From positions 273,927 to 337,926 of the forward strand of contig NZ_LAYJ01000112.1 of NCBI RefSeq assembly GCF_000981035.1: 64,000 bases of DNA, in the 5' to 3' direction. The notes beneath the pieces are model-generated. The model made no database searches. It saw only the letters and a program-made list of their open reading frames with translations, and was not told the DNA's origin. Positions 43,731 through 52,882 of the stretch are shown one piece after another (within the stretch, counting starts at the first letter, position 1; each line of letters opens with the position of its first letter). Origin of the DNA: Christensenella hongkongensis. Its GTDB lineage: Bacteria; Bacillota; Clostridia; Christensenellales; Christensenellaceae. Position numbers and translations under genes: made by a program.

Positions 43731-44042
43731 ATGTCTAATATTATTGAAGATGGAATCAACTTCGGCATGGGTTTATTTGCTTATTCCCGTGAAAAAATCG
43801 AAGAAATGGTAGAGAAAATGGTCGCAAAGGGCGAGGTGCAGCGCAAAGATGCACAGAGCTTTGCAAACGACCTGATCAAGAAGGGCGAGGCACAGCGCGA
43901 GGAGCTGAGCAGGATGGTGAAGGGTGAAGTGCGAGAAACGCTTCAGGATATCGGCCTTACCGCAGATACGCGCGTCACAAAGGACGACATCCGCGAGATT
44001 ATCCGTGAAGAGATCGCAGCAGCAAAGGTGCAGGATAAATAA
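43731..44042 (+). CDS. Phasin-like helical protein
   Basis: This is a 103-residue, highly charged, mostly helical protein (GMGLFAYSREKIEEMVEKMVAKGEVQRKDAQSFANDLIKKGEAQREELSRMVKGEV) of the type annotated as phasin-related or PhaF-like. It lacks a signal peptide or membrane segment. The conserved arrangement ahead of an AarF/UbiB kinase gene, seen here with a 90-bp gap, is common in Clostridia and suggests joint function, perhaps in lipid or membrane metabolism. AAGGAGG precedes the ATG. Confidence 0.8.
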   Translation: MSNIIEDGINFGMGLFAYSREKIEEMVEKMVAKGEVQRKDAQSFANDLIKKGEAQREELSRMVKGEVRETLQDIGLTADTRVTKDDIREIIREEIAAAKVQDK

Positions 44043-44132
44043 TACGGGTTTACATCCTGGGGGTGAACTGTCATCGCGTCAAAAAATCTGCAACGTTATC
44101 GGGAAATCCTGTCCGCTTTCAACAGGAATAAT

Positions 44133-45752
44133 TTGGGTTTCCTTTTTGTAAAATCCACTCTGAGCAAAAATCCGCAGAAGATTTTTGAGCAGGAGCAAAA
44201 GCATAATTTGCCCTCGGTGGGCGAGCGAATCCGCAAAATGTGCGAGGAGCTTGGCCCAACCTTTGTAAAACTGGGGCAGATTCTTTCAACGCGCACAGAT
44301 ATCGTCACGGAAAACGTGGCGAAGCAGCTTCAAAAGTTGCAGGATTCTGTTGCGCCTTTTTCCTATGAGGAGGCGCTCGGCGTAATTGAGACAGAGCTTG
44401 GAGATACGGTGGATAAGCTGTTTGCTCAGTTTGATCCGGTGCCGCTTGCATCGGCTTCCGTTTCGCAGGTGTACCGTGCGAAACTGTATTCCGGCGCGGA
44501 CGTGGTGGTAAAGGTGCAACGCCCGAACATCAGGGAATCGATTGACGTAGACCTTGGCATTCTGGAAAAGCTTGCGCGTCTGGTGGATAAATATTCCAAG
44601 TACGGACAATTATATGATTTCTCAGGGATGGTCGCCGAATTTCGGCGCGTGATGGAGCAGGAGACCGATTTCACCAAAGAGGGCGAAAACACGGATTATT
44701 TCCGGGAGAGCGTCGCTAACCAGAAGGACATACGCGTGCCCAGAATCAAGTGGGTATATACCACGCCAAAGGTTCTTACGATGGATTATGTGAACGGCGT
44801 AAAGATCAACGACATTGCGGCGCTTACCGCCGAGAACGCGGATACGTCGCAGATCGCCTACACGTTTACAGATTCGCTGATTACGCAAATATTGGAAAAC
44901 GGTGTTTTTCATGCAGATCCGCATCCGGGCAATGTACTGATTGTGGACGGCAAAATTGTAGAATTTATCGATCTTGGCATGGTGGGCTCGATTAACAGCC
45001 GTTTCCGGCGGCAGCTTAACGACCTCGTTTTGGGAATTGCATCGCGCAACACCCTTAAAATTGCGCAGAGCATTTCTGAAATGGATACGGCGGATTCGGA
45101 CGTCAATATGGATGCGTTTGAACGTTCGCTCGATGAGCTGCTGGATGAATATTTGTATGTGCCGCTTGGCGAAGTAAAGATTGCAAAGGTTTTTACAAGC
45201 GTGTTTACGCTTGCGGCAAAATATAAAATGAAAATTCCACGTGAGTTTACATTGGTAGCAAAATGCCTTGGAACCGCGCAGGGCGTGGTGGAAGAGCTCG
45301 ATCCGTCGATCAACATTTTGGAAATCGCGGAAAAAACGGTCAGGAATTTGCTGAAAAACCGTTACAAGACGGAGGAATTTAAAAACGAGGTCCAGACATA
45401 TGCGCTCGACTGGATCGATTTTATGAAGGGAATTCCTTCTTCGCTCGTGACGTTTATGCACAAGCTGAAAAAGAACGATTATTCCTTAGAGCTAAAGGTA
45501 AAGGATATGGAGCGCATGGAGAAAAACATCGAGAGGATGTTTAACAGGATATCCTTCGCTGTTGTGTTGCTTGCAGTCTGCATTGTCATGGCAGGCGTTA
45601 TTATCAGCGCAGGTTACTCCAACATGGGCAAAAATGATCCTACGATTTACAGCCTGAGCACCTTTGCAATCGTTGTGGGCCTGCTGATTTCCATTGTGAT
45701 CGTTTTGGGGCTTGTCATATCGATGGTGAAATCCGGCAAAAAGCGAAAATAA
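44133..45752 (+). CDS. AarF/UbiB (ABC1/ADCK) atypical kinase, 5' end uncertain
   Basis: This protein of about 540 residues has the UbiB kinase fold: KxGQ motif (VKLGQILSTR), VVKVQRPNI with the nucleotide-binding Lys, EQETDFTKEGEN, HADPHPGNVLI and the metal-binding FIDLGMVG. Two C-terminal membrane segments follow (about 465-535). TTG at 44133 is the first standard start. The frame is open to 44067, however, and encodes a plausible N-terminus (LQRYREILSAFNRNN), so an ATC or GTC start near 44070 with GGGGGTG in front is suspected. These kinases act in quinone or lipid homeostasis. Confidence 0.88.
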   Translation: MGFLFVKSTLSKNPQKIFEQEQKHNLPSVGERIRKMCEELGPTFVKLGQILSTRTDIVTENVAKQLQKLQDSVAPFSYEEALGVIETELGDTVDKLFAQFDPVPLASASVSQVYRAKLYSGADVVVKVQRPNIRESIDVDLGILEKLARLVDKYSKYGQLYDFSGMVAEFRRVMEQETDFTKEGENTDYFRESVANQKDIRVPRIKWVYTTPKVLTMDYVNGVKINDIAALTAENADTSQIAYTFTDSLITQILENGVFHADPHPGNVLIVDGKIVEFIDLGMVGSINSRFRRQLNDLVLGIASRNTLKIAQSISEMDTADSDVNMDAFERSLDELLDEYLYVPLGEVKIAKVFTSVFTLAAKYKMKIPREFTLVAKCLGTAQGVVEELDPSINILEIAEKTVRNLLKNRYKTEEFKNEVQTYALDWIDFMKGIPSSLVTFMHKLKKNDYSLELKVKDMERMEKNIERMFNRISFAVVLLAVCIVMAGVIISAGYSNMGKNDPTIYSLSTFAIVVGLLISIVIVLGLVISMVKSGKKRK

Positions 45753-45762
45753 AATGATATGC

Positions 45763-45801
45763 AAAAGACGGTATCCTGCCATGCGGAATACCGTCTTTTT
45801 T
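45763..45801 (+). terminator. Intrinsic terminator after the aarF-like gene
   Basis: Stem AAAAGACGGTAT with ATACCGTCTTTT and a T-run. Confidence 0.85.
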
Positions 45802-45825
45802 GATGTCAAAAACCGTTTGCCCTTT

Positions 45826-45930
45826 TGATAGTAATTTGCCAAAAGGTTGGTTACAGGCTTTCGGAATAAATTGCAGATGCAGGCAATTTATCGTAAGTTT
45901 TGCAGCACCTGCATTCAATTAATCGCTGTA
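45826..45930 (+). repeat. Dispersed intergenic repeat, copy A
   Basis: A segment of about 103 bp is nearly identical (about 85% by eye) to the reverse complement of 56353-56460. It contains ATAAATTGC-AGATGCAG-GCAATTTAT, a perfect 9-bp hairpin, and ends in CCTGCATTCAATTAATCGCTGTA. No transposase is nearby. The gap it lies in (45753-46068) holds nothing else beyond the terminator. Confidence 0.65.
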
Positions 45931-46068
45931 GAAGCGAAACGGAGAGCTGCTCTTGCTTTTTGCATTTTGTTGATGTTGTAAAAAAACATGACAAAGAAAG
46001 GAATATATCGTAAAATAGTAAGGGCAGGTCTTTGGCGTTACACCACCACGATAAAAGGAATCAGCTAC

Positions 46069-48342
46069 GTGACAGAAAATTTGGATCAAAAGAGAATGTT
46101 CAGGCAAAAAAAGATTTACATCGCCGCACTTGTGATTTGTGCTGCTTTTTTGTTGCTGAGTATTGTTTTTATGAACTATGCAGTGAAGGGAAACCAGGGT
46201 GAAGTACGCGAATATATGAGCGAGGTTGCCGAGCAAAGCAAGCTCGCTATCGTAAAGCAGATAGAAGGCGATTTTCAGACTTTGGACGGCGTTGCAGAGA
46301 TGATAGGCGCAATGGATGATCCTGATTTTGACGCATTATTACCTGTGTTTGAAAAAATTAACAACAAAAATGTTTTTATCCGTATGGGTTTCACGGACCG
46401 TGACGGAAATACCACAGGCGTCGACCTGAGCGGCGAATATTTTTATGACGTGGATTTATCAGATAAGGAATTTGTGGAAAGCGCCTTCGCCGGGGAAAAT
46501 GTGATCAGCAGTACGCAAAAGGCGGAAGTAGGGGATTTTTACGTCAATTATTATTCTGTTCCCATCTGGCACAACGGCGAGGTAATTAAGGTTCTCACTG
46601 CCGTGAACAGCGCAGAGGTGCTTGGAAATATTATTGATACTTCGATTTTTGGAGGAAAGGGATTTGCGAGCATTCTCGATAGCGACGGGAATTACGTGAT
46701 ACGTTCCAATCATCCTACGATCAGTAAGGATGCGCTCAATATTTTTGACTATTATCCTTTTTCCGAAGAGGATCGTACCCAGCTTGAAAAAGACCTGAAA
46801 AGCGGAACGAGCGGATTTGTGGAATACCCTTTTGAGGGTGAAACCAGACAGGCGGCATATACGCCGCTTGGCATCAATGACTGGTATGTGTTCAACGTCG
46901 TGCCGGAATCGGAAATTAACACAAGCTTTTCCATGATGTCAAAGGGCATCATTGCGATCATTGCAGGAGCGATCCTCGTATTTATATTCTTGATGCTGCT
47001 GATCAAGCGGACCAATGATCGCGGCGTTTTGGCACTTCAAAAAATTGCGTATTCAGACCAGCTTACGGGCTACCGGAATTACAGGAAATTTTTGGAAGAC
47101 GCAAAAGAACTTCTTGAGGAGAGGGGCGGGATGAAATATTCCCTGTGGTACTGCGACCTCAAAGGCTTTAAATATGTCAATGATTTTTTTGGATATGAAG
47201 TGGGAGACCGTGTCCTGAAATATTGGGCGGATATCGTGCAGGGGGATGTGCGCGCGGGCGAGGTTTTTTGCCGGGTATCGGGAGATAATTTTGTAAGCCT
47301 GCGGCAGTTTGTGTCCCAGGAGGAATCACGCGAGAGATTTTATAATGTGGCAAAGCTGTTGGAGCAATACAACGAAACGGCGGAGCATGGCTATAAAATA
47401 GAATTGTGTTCCGGTATTTATGTGATCGACGAGCGTGACGGCAGCCTTTCCGTAAATGATATGCTTGACAGGGCGAACGTAGCGCAAAAATCAGTGAAAG
47501 AGCTGAACGGAAGCAGGTGCGCGTTTTATACCAATGAAATGCGCGACAAAATTGTGCGCGAGGCGGATATGGAAGCCAGAATGGAGGCAGCGCTCGAAAA
47601 AAAGGAATTCAAGGTTTATTTGCAGCCTAAAATCAATATCCAGAACGGCAATACGATTGCCGGGGCAGAAGCGCTCGTCCGGTGGGACGTTCCCGGCAAG
47701 GGAATGGTGCCGCCGGCAGATTTTATTCCGCTTTTTGAGCGTAACGGTTTTATTATAAAATTGGATCGGTATATGTTTGAGGCGGTTTGCAGGTATTACA
47801 GGGAGCGGATGGACACATGGCAAACGCATATGGTAATATCTGTCAATGTATCCAGGCTGTGCATGGTGCAGCCGGATTTTGTACGTACCTATCTGGAAAT
47901 AAAAAACAAATATGCGATACCGGACGGCTGTATTGAGCTTGAATTTACGGAAAGCATGGTTTTCCATAATTACGATCTGTTTCGCAGGGTGGTGATAGAA
48001 TTCCAGAAAAATGGATTCCTGTGTTCGATTGATGACTTTGGGGCAGGCCATTCGTCGCTTAATATCATCAAAAATCTTCCGATGGATGTACTTAAGCTGG
48101 ATATGCTGTTTTTCCGTGAAGGAGAAAACACGCGCAGGGATCATGAGCTGGTGCGCGCGATTATTAATATGGCTAAAGCGCTTTCCATGAAGATTGTCGC
48201 CGAAGGTGTAGAATCCGTGTATCAGGTGGATTTTCTTCGTATGGCGGGCTGCGATCTTGTGCAGGGTTACGTATATGCAAAACCCATGCCTATCGATGAA
48301 TTTGATCGATACGTTAAAAACTACAGGAATTATATAGACTGA
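46069..48342 (+). CDS. Membrane c-di-GMP protein: Cache sensor, degenerate GGDEF, EAL
   Basis: This 757-residue protein has membrane helices at about 16-38 and 292-314 that enclose an extracytoplasmic dCache-like sensor. A GGDEF domain (about 330-490) follows in which the active motif reads RVSGDNF, so cyclase activity is doubtful. The EAL domain (about 512-757) is intact: GAEALVRW, SVNVSR, LEFTESM, IDDFGAGHSSL, the Lys of VLKLDM and VAEGVE. It probably hydrolyses c-di-GMP in response to a ligand. GTG at 46069 has AAAGGA upstream, and the ATG at 45988 has none. Confidence 0.9.
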   Translation: MTENLDQKRMFRQKKIYIAALVICAAFLLLSIVFMNYAVKGNQGEVREYMSEVAEQSKLAIVKQIEGDFQTLDGVAEMIGAMDDPDFDALLPVFEKINNKNVFIRMGFTDRDGNTTGVDLSGEYFYDVDLSDKEFVESAFAGENVISSTQKAEVGDFYVNYYSVPIWHNGEVIKVLTAVNSAEVLGNIIDTSIFGGKGFASILDSDGNYVIRSNHPTISKDALNIFDYYPFSEEDRTQLEKDLKSGTSGFVEYPFEGETRQAAYTPLGINDWYVFNVVPESEINTSFSMMSKGIIAIIAGAILVFIFLMLLIKRTNDRGVLALQKIAYSDQLTGYRNYRKFLEDAKELLEERGGMKYSLWYCDLKGFKYVNDFFGYEVGDRVLKYWADIVQGDVRAGEVFCRVSGDNFVSLRQFVSQEESRERFYNVAKLLEQYNETAEHGYKIELCSGIYVIDERDGSLSVNDMLDRANVAQKSVKELNGSRCAFYTNEMRDKIVREADMEARMEAALEKKEFKVYLQPKINIQNGNTIAGAEALVRWDVPGKGMVPPADFIPLFERNGFIIKLDRYMFEAVCRYYRERMDTWQTHMVISVNVSRLCMVQPDFVRTYLEIKNKYAIPDGCIELEFTESMVFHNYDLFRRVVIEFQKNGFLCSIDDFGAGHSSLNIIKNLPMDVLKLDMLFFREGENTRRDHELVRAIINMAKALSMKIVAEGVESVYQVDFLRMAGCDLVQGYVYAKPMPIDEFDRYVKNYRNYID

Positions 48343-48352
48343 AGCAGGTAAT

Positions 48353-48385
48353 AAAAACTGCCGTTAAGATAACGGCAGTTTTTTA
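48353..48385 (+). terminator. Intrinsic terminator after the EAL gene
   Basis: AAAACTGCCGTT/AACGGCAGTTTT with loop AAGAT and a T-run. Confidence 0.9.
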
Positions 48386-48478
48386 TTGCGGTCAGGCCAT
48401 AAAATCCGTCCGGCTTTTTTAATATGTATTTGCCATTTGAAAAGAATTTTTGCGATAACTGATTTTTGTATCGAAATC

Positions 48479-48508
48479 TTGACAGTTTTGAAAGAAAAAT
48501 GATATAGT
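48479..48508 (+). promoter_or_regulatory. Promoter of a short structured transcript
   Basis: TTGACA (48479-48484), an 18-bp spacer and TATAGT (48503-48508). Transcription would start near 48515, just before the structured element at 48521-48607. Confidence 0.6.
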
Positions 48509-48520
48509 GTGATTGAATAG

Positions 48521-48607
48521 TATACCTTTTCGTTCGTCTTATTTTTACGCTCACAGCGCCCGTTGGGGCGTTTTTTTGTGCTTTTTTTCTATGAGCGAAA
48601 AAGTATA
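48521..48607 (+). ncRNA. Candidate small RNA or attenuator with nested terminator hairpin
   Basis: The segment starts about 6 bp after the predicted transcription start. A terminator-like hairpin (GCGCCC-GTT-GGGGCG with seven T, about 48556-48578) sits inside an outer 15-bp stem: 48521-48535 pairs with 48593-48607 with one mismatch and one G-U pair. Only one of the two structures can form during a given stage of transcription, so an attenuator or a small RNA is plausible. No coding frame with a ribosome site is inside. Confidence 0.45.
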
Positions 48608-48971
48608 AGTTTTTTTATATCAATGATCGTGCTATGTTAATTGCGCAGAAATACAATAAAATATAATACTTTATTAATCAGGTATTATAATGTGGAAAAT
48701 ATAATTTGCAATGAAATTGTAAGAGATGAAAAATGAATCAGCCAAGATGCGTGAATAAGTAAGAAACGGCAAATGGAAGAATGGCACTGTGCTTGCAAAG
48801 CGGTAAATGAAATAAAGACCACTACAATTTATGCGGCTGGTATATTGGGATATTTCATGAAAAAAAATAATGCACTGACAACTGCCATTGTAATCGTAGA
48901 TCAATTTGAATCTACAGATAATTCAAATAAAAAACGTTTGAAAGAAACGGGGCAATGAAAGGAGTATTATA
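48608..48971. other. AT-rich region upstream of the surface-protein gene
   Basis: A 61-codon frame is present but has no ribosome site and no recognisable product. Only AAAGGAG before the ATG at 48972 is clear. The region may be the leader or upstream control region of the surface protein. Confidence 0.35.
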
Positions 48972-51900
48972 ATGAACAGGCACAAGCATCTTAAAAAATG
49001 GTTTTGCATTGTTTTGTGTGTTGCGTTTGGGCTGACGGTAGCTGGCGGCGTCGCATTTGCACAGGAAACGGCAGAACCGGTGCAGAACGTATGCAACGAG
49101 GGATGTGTGTTGGAAACGGGCCATAGGGGGGACTGCGTGGCCGGGGCAGAAGAGGACGTTGGTACGGAAGGGAAAACCCCGGAGCCGACTGCGCAGGCTT
49201 CCACGGGACTGGTGACGGAACCTTTACCCAGCCAATCGCAGCAGCCCGCAGGCGCGTCGCAGCAACCTGCGGTGGAAAGCGCGGCAACCCGGGAGGCAAC
49301 TGCTTTTGGGCTTGCCGAAGGAGCGCAAGTTCCTGTGCCGGCGAATGAAAATGCCATTACGACCGTCGAGGACCTGAAGGCCGCGCTGCAAGCTGGCGGC
49401 GAGATTGTTTTGGGCGGGGATATCGCTATTGCGGACAGCACCAAATTCACGATTACCAAAGATACCGTTTTAGACCTCAATGGGTACACGCTCGAGTCTG
49501 CTTACAGCGGAGCCAATTTCAGCCTGATCGACGTGAAAGACGCTTCGTTCACTCTCAGGGATTCAGGGGAAAATGGCGTGCTCAAAGCGGGCAATTATGG
49601 AATTAAGCTATTTAACAATTCATCGCTCACTGTGGCATCCGGAACGCTGGAGGCAGTGAAAAACGCGGCGATTGATACCGACTCGTATCAGAAGAATACA
49701 GATGTTAAGTTGAACATCGAGGGCGGAACGGTTCGTTCCGGCAGTTCAAATGGAGCGATCATCCTCCGCATGGAAGACAGCAGCGCCGTGAATATGACAG
49801 GAGGGCGCGTAGAAAGTACCGGAGGCGGAGCGGGATTCCTTTTGATGCCTTCATCCTACAGTACCACAACGTTTATGACGTTTGATATGACCGGCGGGGA
49901 AATCGTGTCGCAGGGCAACGGCATAACCGGCAGGGCCTATGAAGGCACGATTGGCGGAAACGCAAAGATAGAAGCACAGCGCCAGGCGATATCTGGCGGA
50001 GATTCTACGCTCAAGCCGCAGGGCGCTTCCGTGAAAGTACAGGATAACGTGAAGCTGGTCGGCGGTATCAGCATGCTTGGAGACGCCCATCTTGAAATAT
50101 CGGGCGGTAATATAACATACAGCGGTTACCCTGCCGTTTCGTTGAAGGGCAACTCGACTGCCCTTATTTCGGGAGGCGAAATCACCTGTACCTATAACAG
50201 CAGTGGGAACAGGGGATCGGCTGTCAAAGTTGACCAGAAAGCAAACTGCACAGTCACCGGGGGGACGCTCACGGCGACGGGAGCAAGTAATGCCGTAGCG
50301 CTTTGGGTAGAAGGAACGGATGCGGCTGCAAACGTCAGCGGCGGTACGCTGACGGGGCACAGCAGGAGCGAAGCGATTTTTGCTCCCGCCAACGCGAATG
50401 TCGAGGTCACGGGCGGCACTTTCAGCAGCGACGTAAGCGATTATGTCGATGAAAGCGCGGGCGGTTTGGTGCCGAATCCGGACGGGGACGGTTTTATTGT
50501 AGCGGAATATGCTGCGGAAGCGGGCGGACAGAAGTATGTATCGGTGCAGGATGCGGTGAACGCCGCAAACGGCGGAACCGTTATCCTGCTCAAAAATACG
50601 ACGGAAAGCATTACGGTTCCCGAAGGAACGACGGTAACGCTAGACCTCGCGACCTTTACGCTGACCAACGAAGCAAATCAACATACGATTACAAACAAGG
50701 GTACGCTGACGATTAGCGGCAGTGGCACCGTGGATAACGTATCGCACGCCAGAGGCGCGCTGGTAAATAACGGCACGCTTATCATGGAAAGCGGCAGGCT
50801 TACCCGTTCAAAAGAAGCGGGCGTGCAGGGAAGCAACGGCGGAAATTCATGGTATGTCGTAGACAACAACGGCGGTACGATGACCATGAAGGGCGGCTCG
50901 GTCGTGAACACCTCCGGATACAGTTCGCTGATCCGCAACATAAACAATGCAACGTTCAATATGGCGGGCGGTGAACTTGAAAATACCTTTATCGCCCTCA
51001 AGAACGACGATAACGGGATCATGAATGTGACGGGCGGCACCGTCTCCACCACAGCGGCGGGCGGCAGCGCGATCCAGAACTGGGGCGACCTTACGGTGTC
51101 GGGCGGCGTATTGAACGCGGTGGACGGCGCGCGGGCGATTTACGCTTCGGCATGGGATGAACGCTACCAATCCAATACGGTCATTCTGGATGGCGCGCAG
51201 ATAAACGGCGGTATCTTAATCAAAGCGGACGAAGATTATCCGGCGTCAACCGAACAGCCTTTTGTAACGATTCAGGGCGGAAACATAAGCGGAGACGTTC
51301 TTGTTGGGGATAAAGGAGACCTGACCGTTGAAAATGGTATCTTTAACGGAACGATCGGCACGGAAGATACGGGCAGGATCGGAATCAGCGCCGGAACGTT
51401 TGCAGTGAAGCCGGACGACTCGTATATCAGCCCGGACGCGGTATTCGTGAAATATATGGCGCAAGGCGCGGACGGCGTCTATTATGTCGGCACGGAAGAA
51501 GAAGTCAAAGAAAAACTGGCAGGGGCGAAAGCGGGCGATGTGATCGACATATTGCAGTGGGACGGTCTCGCGCTGGACGTACCTGAGGGCGTTACCGTCA
51601 TCAATGATACCGACGGAGCGATTACGATAAACGGGCAGACAGTGGAACCAGGCAAGGAATATGTCGGCCCTGCCGAGCCTGGAACAAAGAAGATTACCTA
51701 TACGGATCCTGCGACCGGAGTGACGCTGTATGCAGAGCCTGGAACTGTGCCGGAGGGAGCTTACCTGGGCGTCAAGCCGATTGCGGAAACAGACACGGCC
51801 TATGCAAACGCGAAAGAACTGCTGAAGGATAAGGCGGCAAGATTTGTCCTGTACGACATCACTCTGCTGGATGCGGATGGGAATGCCATCCAGCCGGAAG

Positions 51901-52265
51901 GCACAGTGATCATCGGGATACCGGTGCCGGAAGAGTACGATACGGAAAATCTGGCGGGGCACCGGATCAACGACGACAAGACGACCTCGGAATACGGCGT
52001 TGCGGTACAGGAGGGCATGGCATATCTACAGACAGAACACTTCAGCCTGTACGCGCTGGCCGAGAAGGGAACAACGGGCAGCGGGGCCGGGGCAGGAACA
52101 ACAGGCGATACGACGCAGTCGAACACCACGACAGGAGGAACAGCGCCAAAGACGGGAGATGCGGCAGATATGACGCCGTATATCCTGCTGGTGCTGGCAG
52201 CTGGAATCACTGTGGCTGTATTGTCAGTTGTCCTTTACCGCCAGAAAAAACGTTACGAAAAATAA
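48972..52265 (+). CDS. Large cell-wall-anchored beta-helix-like surface protein
   Basis: This is a 1097-residue exported protein. A signal peptide (about 1-34, ending VAFAQE) precedes a low-complexity Gln/Ala/Pro/Ser linker. A long region (about 110-870) of short glycine-rich turns follows, such as GGTVRSG, MTGGRVEST and VSGGTLTG, which fits a right-handed parallel beta-helix. A second repeated segment starts YVSVQDAVNAANGGTVIL. A fibronectin/Big-like globular part and a Thr-rich linker precede the sorting signal PKTGD, a membrane helix and KKRYEK. It is likely an adhesin, anchored by a sortase. Confidence 0.85.
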   Translation: MNRHKHLKKWFCIVLCVAFGLTVAGGVAFAQETAEPVQNVCNEGCVLETGHRGDCVAGAEEDVGTEGKTPEPTAQASTGLVTEPLPSQSQQPAGASQQPAVESAATREATAFGLAEGAQVPVPANENAITTVEDLKAALQAGGEIVLGGDIAIADSTKFTITKDTVLDLNGYTLESAYSGANFSLIDVKDASFTLRDSGENGVLKAGNYGIKLFNNSSLTVASGTLEAVKNAAIDTDSYQKNTDVKLNIEGGTVRSGSSNGAIILRMEDSSAVNMTGGRVESTGGGAGFLLMPSSYSTTTFMTFDMTGGEIVSQGNGITGRAYEGTIGGNAKIEAQRQAISGGDSTLKPQGASVKVQDNVKLVGGISMLGDAHLEISGGNITYSGYPAVSLKGNSTALISGGEITCTYNSSGNRGSAVKVDQKANCTVTGGTLTATGASNAVALWVEGTDAAANVSGGTLTGHSRSEAIFAPANANVEVTGGTFSSDVSDYVDESAGGLVPNPDGDGFIVAEYAAEAGGQKYVSVQDAVNAANGGTVILLKNTTESITVPEGTTVTLDLATFTLTNEANQHTITNKGTLTISGSGTVDNVSHARGALVNNGTLIMESGRLTRSKEAGVQGSNGGNSWYVVDNNGGTMTMKGGSVVNTSGYSSLIRNINNATFNMAGGELENTFIALKNDDNGIMNVTGGTVSTTAAGGSAIQNWGDLTVSGGVLNAVDGARAIYASAWDERYQSNTVILDGAQINGGILIKADEDYPASTEQPFVTIQGGNISGDVLVGDKGDLTVENGIFNGTIGTEDTGRIGISAGTFAVKPDDSYISPDAVFVKYMAQGADGVYYVGTEEEVKEKLAGAKAGDVIDILQWDGLALDVPEGVTVINDTDGAITINGQTVEPGKEYVGPAEPGTKKITYTDPATGVTLYAEPGTVPEGAYLGVKPIAETDTAYANAKELLKDKAARFVLYDITLLDADGNAIQPEGTVIIGIPVPEEYDTENLAGHRINDDKTTSEYGVAVQEGMAYLQTEHFSLYALAEKGTTGSGAGAGTTGDTTQSNTTTGGTAPKTGDAADMTPYILLVLAAGITVAVLSVVLYRQKKRYEK

Positions 52266-52280
52266 GCCTGTAAAACAATA

Positions 52281-52313
52281 AAAAACTGCCGTCCCCCAAA
52301 CGGCAGTTTTTTT
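52281..52313 (+). terminator. Intrinsic terminator after the surface-protein gene
   Basis: AAAACTGCCGT/ACGGCAGTTTT with a C/A loop and seven T. Confidence 0.9.
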
Positions 52314-52411
52314 ATCGGTTGATTATTTGCTTGCCTGTTCTACAACCACGGATGCACAAGCCATCAGACAATCCTTATCTGAATCGCGATCTCAATGAAC
52401 ATAACTTCTCG

Positions 52412-52460
52412 TTGACAAGTGGGAAAGAATAGGGTATTCTATATATAGATGAATATCTAT
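52412..52460 (+). promoter_or_regulatory. arsR promoter and ArsR-type operator
   Basis: TTGACA (52412-52417), a 17-bp spacer and TATTCT (52435-52440). Next comes the dyad ATAGAT-GAAT-ATCTAT (52445-52460) over the transcription start, the usual place for ArsR/SmtB repression. Confidence 0.75.
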
Positions 52461-52471
52461 GTGAGGTTAAT

Positions 52472-52774
52472 ATGGAGAAGACATATACGGACTATGCAAA
52501 AGTCTTGAAGGCATTGGCGGAGCCTACGCGCCTGCAAATCATGGATATGGTTTCGTGTGGTGAGCTATGCGCCTGTGTGATTCAGGAAAAGTTTAATATT
52601 ACACAGCCGACACTCTCCCACCATATGAAGGTATTATGCGATTCAGGGCTTGTTCATGGCAGGAAAGATGGGAAATGGATGTACTATTCCGTTAATCAAA
52701 ATGCAGTCAAAGAATTGGCAGGATTTCTGGAACTGTTTTCAGTGACTGATAAGAAGTGCATATGCAGAGAATAA
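52472..52774 (+). CDS. arsR: ArsR/SmtB-family metalloregulator
   Basis: This is a 100-residue winged-helix repressor (KALAEPTRLQIMDMVSCGELCACVIQEKFNITQPTLSHHMKVLCDSGLVHGRKDGKWMYYSV). The ELCACVIQEKF segment carries the paired cysteines of an As(III) site in helix alpha-3, and the C-terminal CIC may add a third ligand. Arsenite binding would release it from the dyads before arsR and between arsR and arsM. The methyltransferase gene downstream supports arsenic as the ligand. Confidence 0.9.
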   Translation: MEKTYTDYAKVLKALAEPTRLQIMDMVSCGELCACVIQEKFNITQPTLSHHMKVLCDSGLVHGRKDGKWMYYSVNQNAVKELAGFLELFSVTDKKCICRE

Positions 52775-52790
52775 TTTTTTTTTGGATATA

Positions 52791-52816
52791 CATAGATAAA
52801 TTTCAATGTATCTATG
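52791..52816. promoter_or_regulatory. Second ArsR-type operator before arsM
   Basis: CATAGATA/TATCTATG with a 10-bp centre (52791-52798, 52809-52816) shares ATAGAT/ATCTAT with the first operator, so arsM may have its own regulated promoter. Confidence 0.65.
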
Positions 52817-52882
52817 CTTGAAAATGGGCAATAGATCAGTAAATAATACTGAATAAATGGTATCTGAAAAGGAGAATAAAAA

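Noticed and set aside
48773..48958. 61-codon gene before the surface protein
   Set aside because: It has no ribosome site and no recognisable composition.
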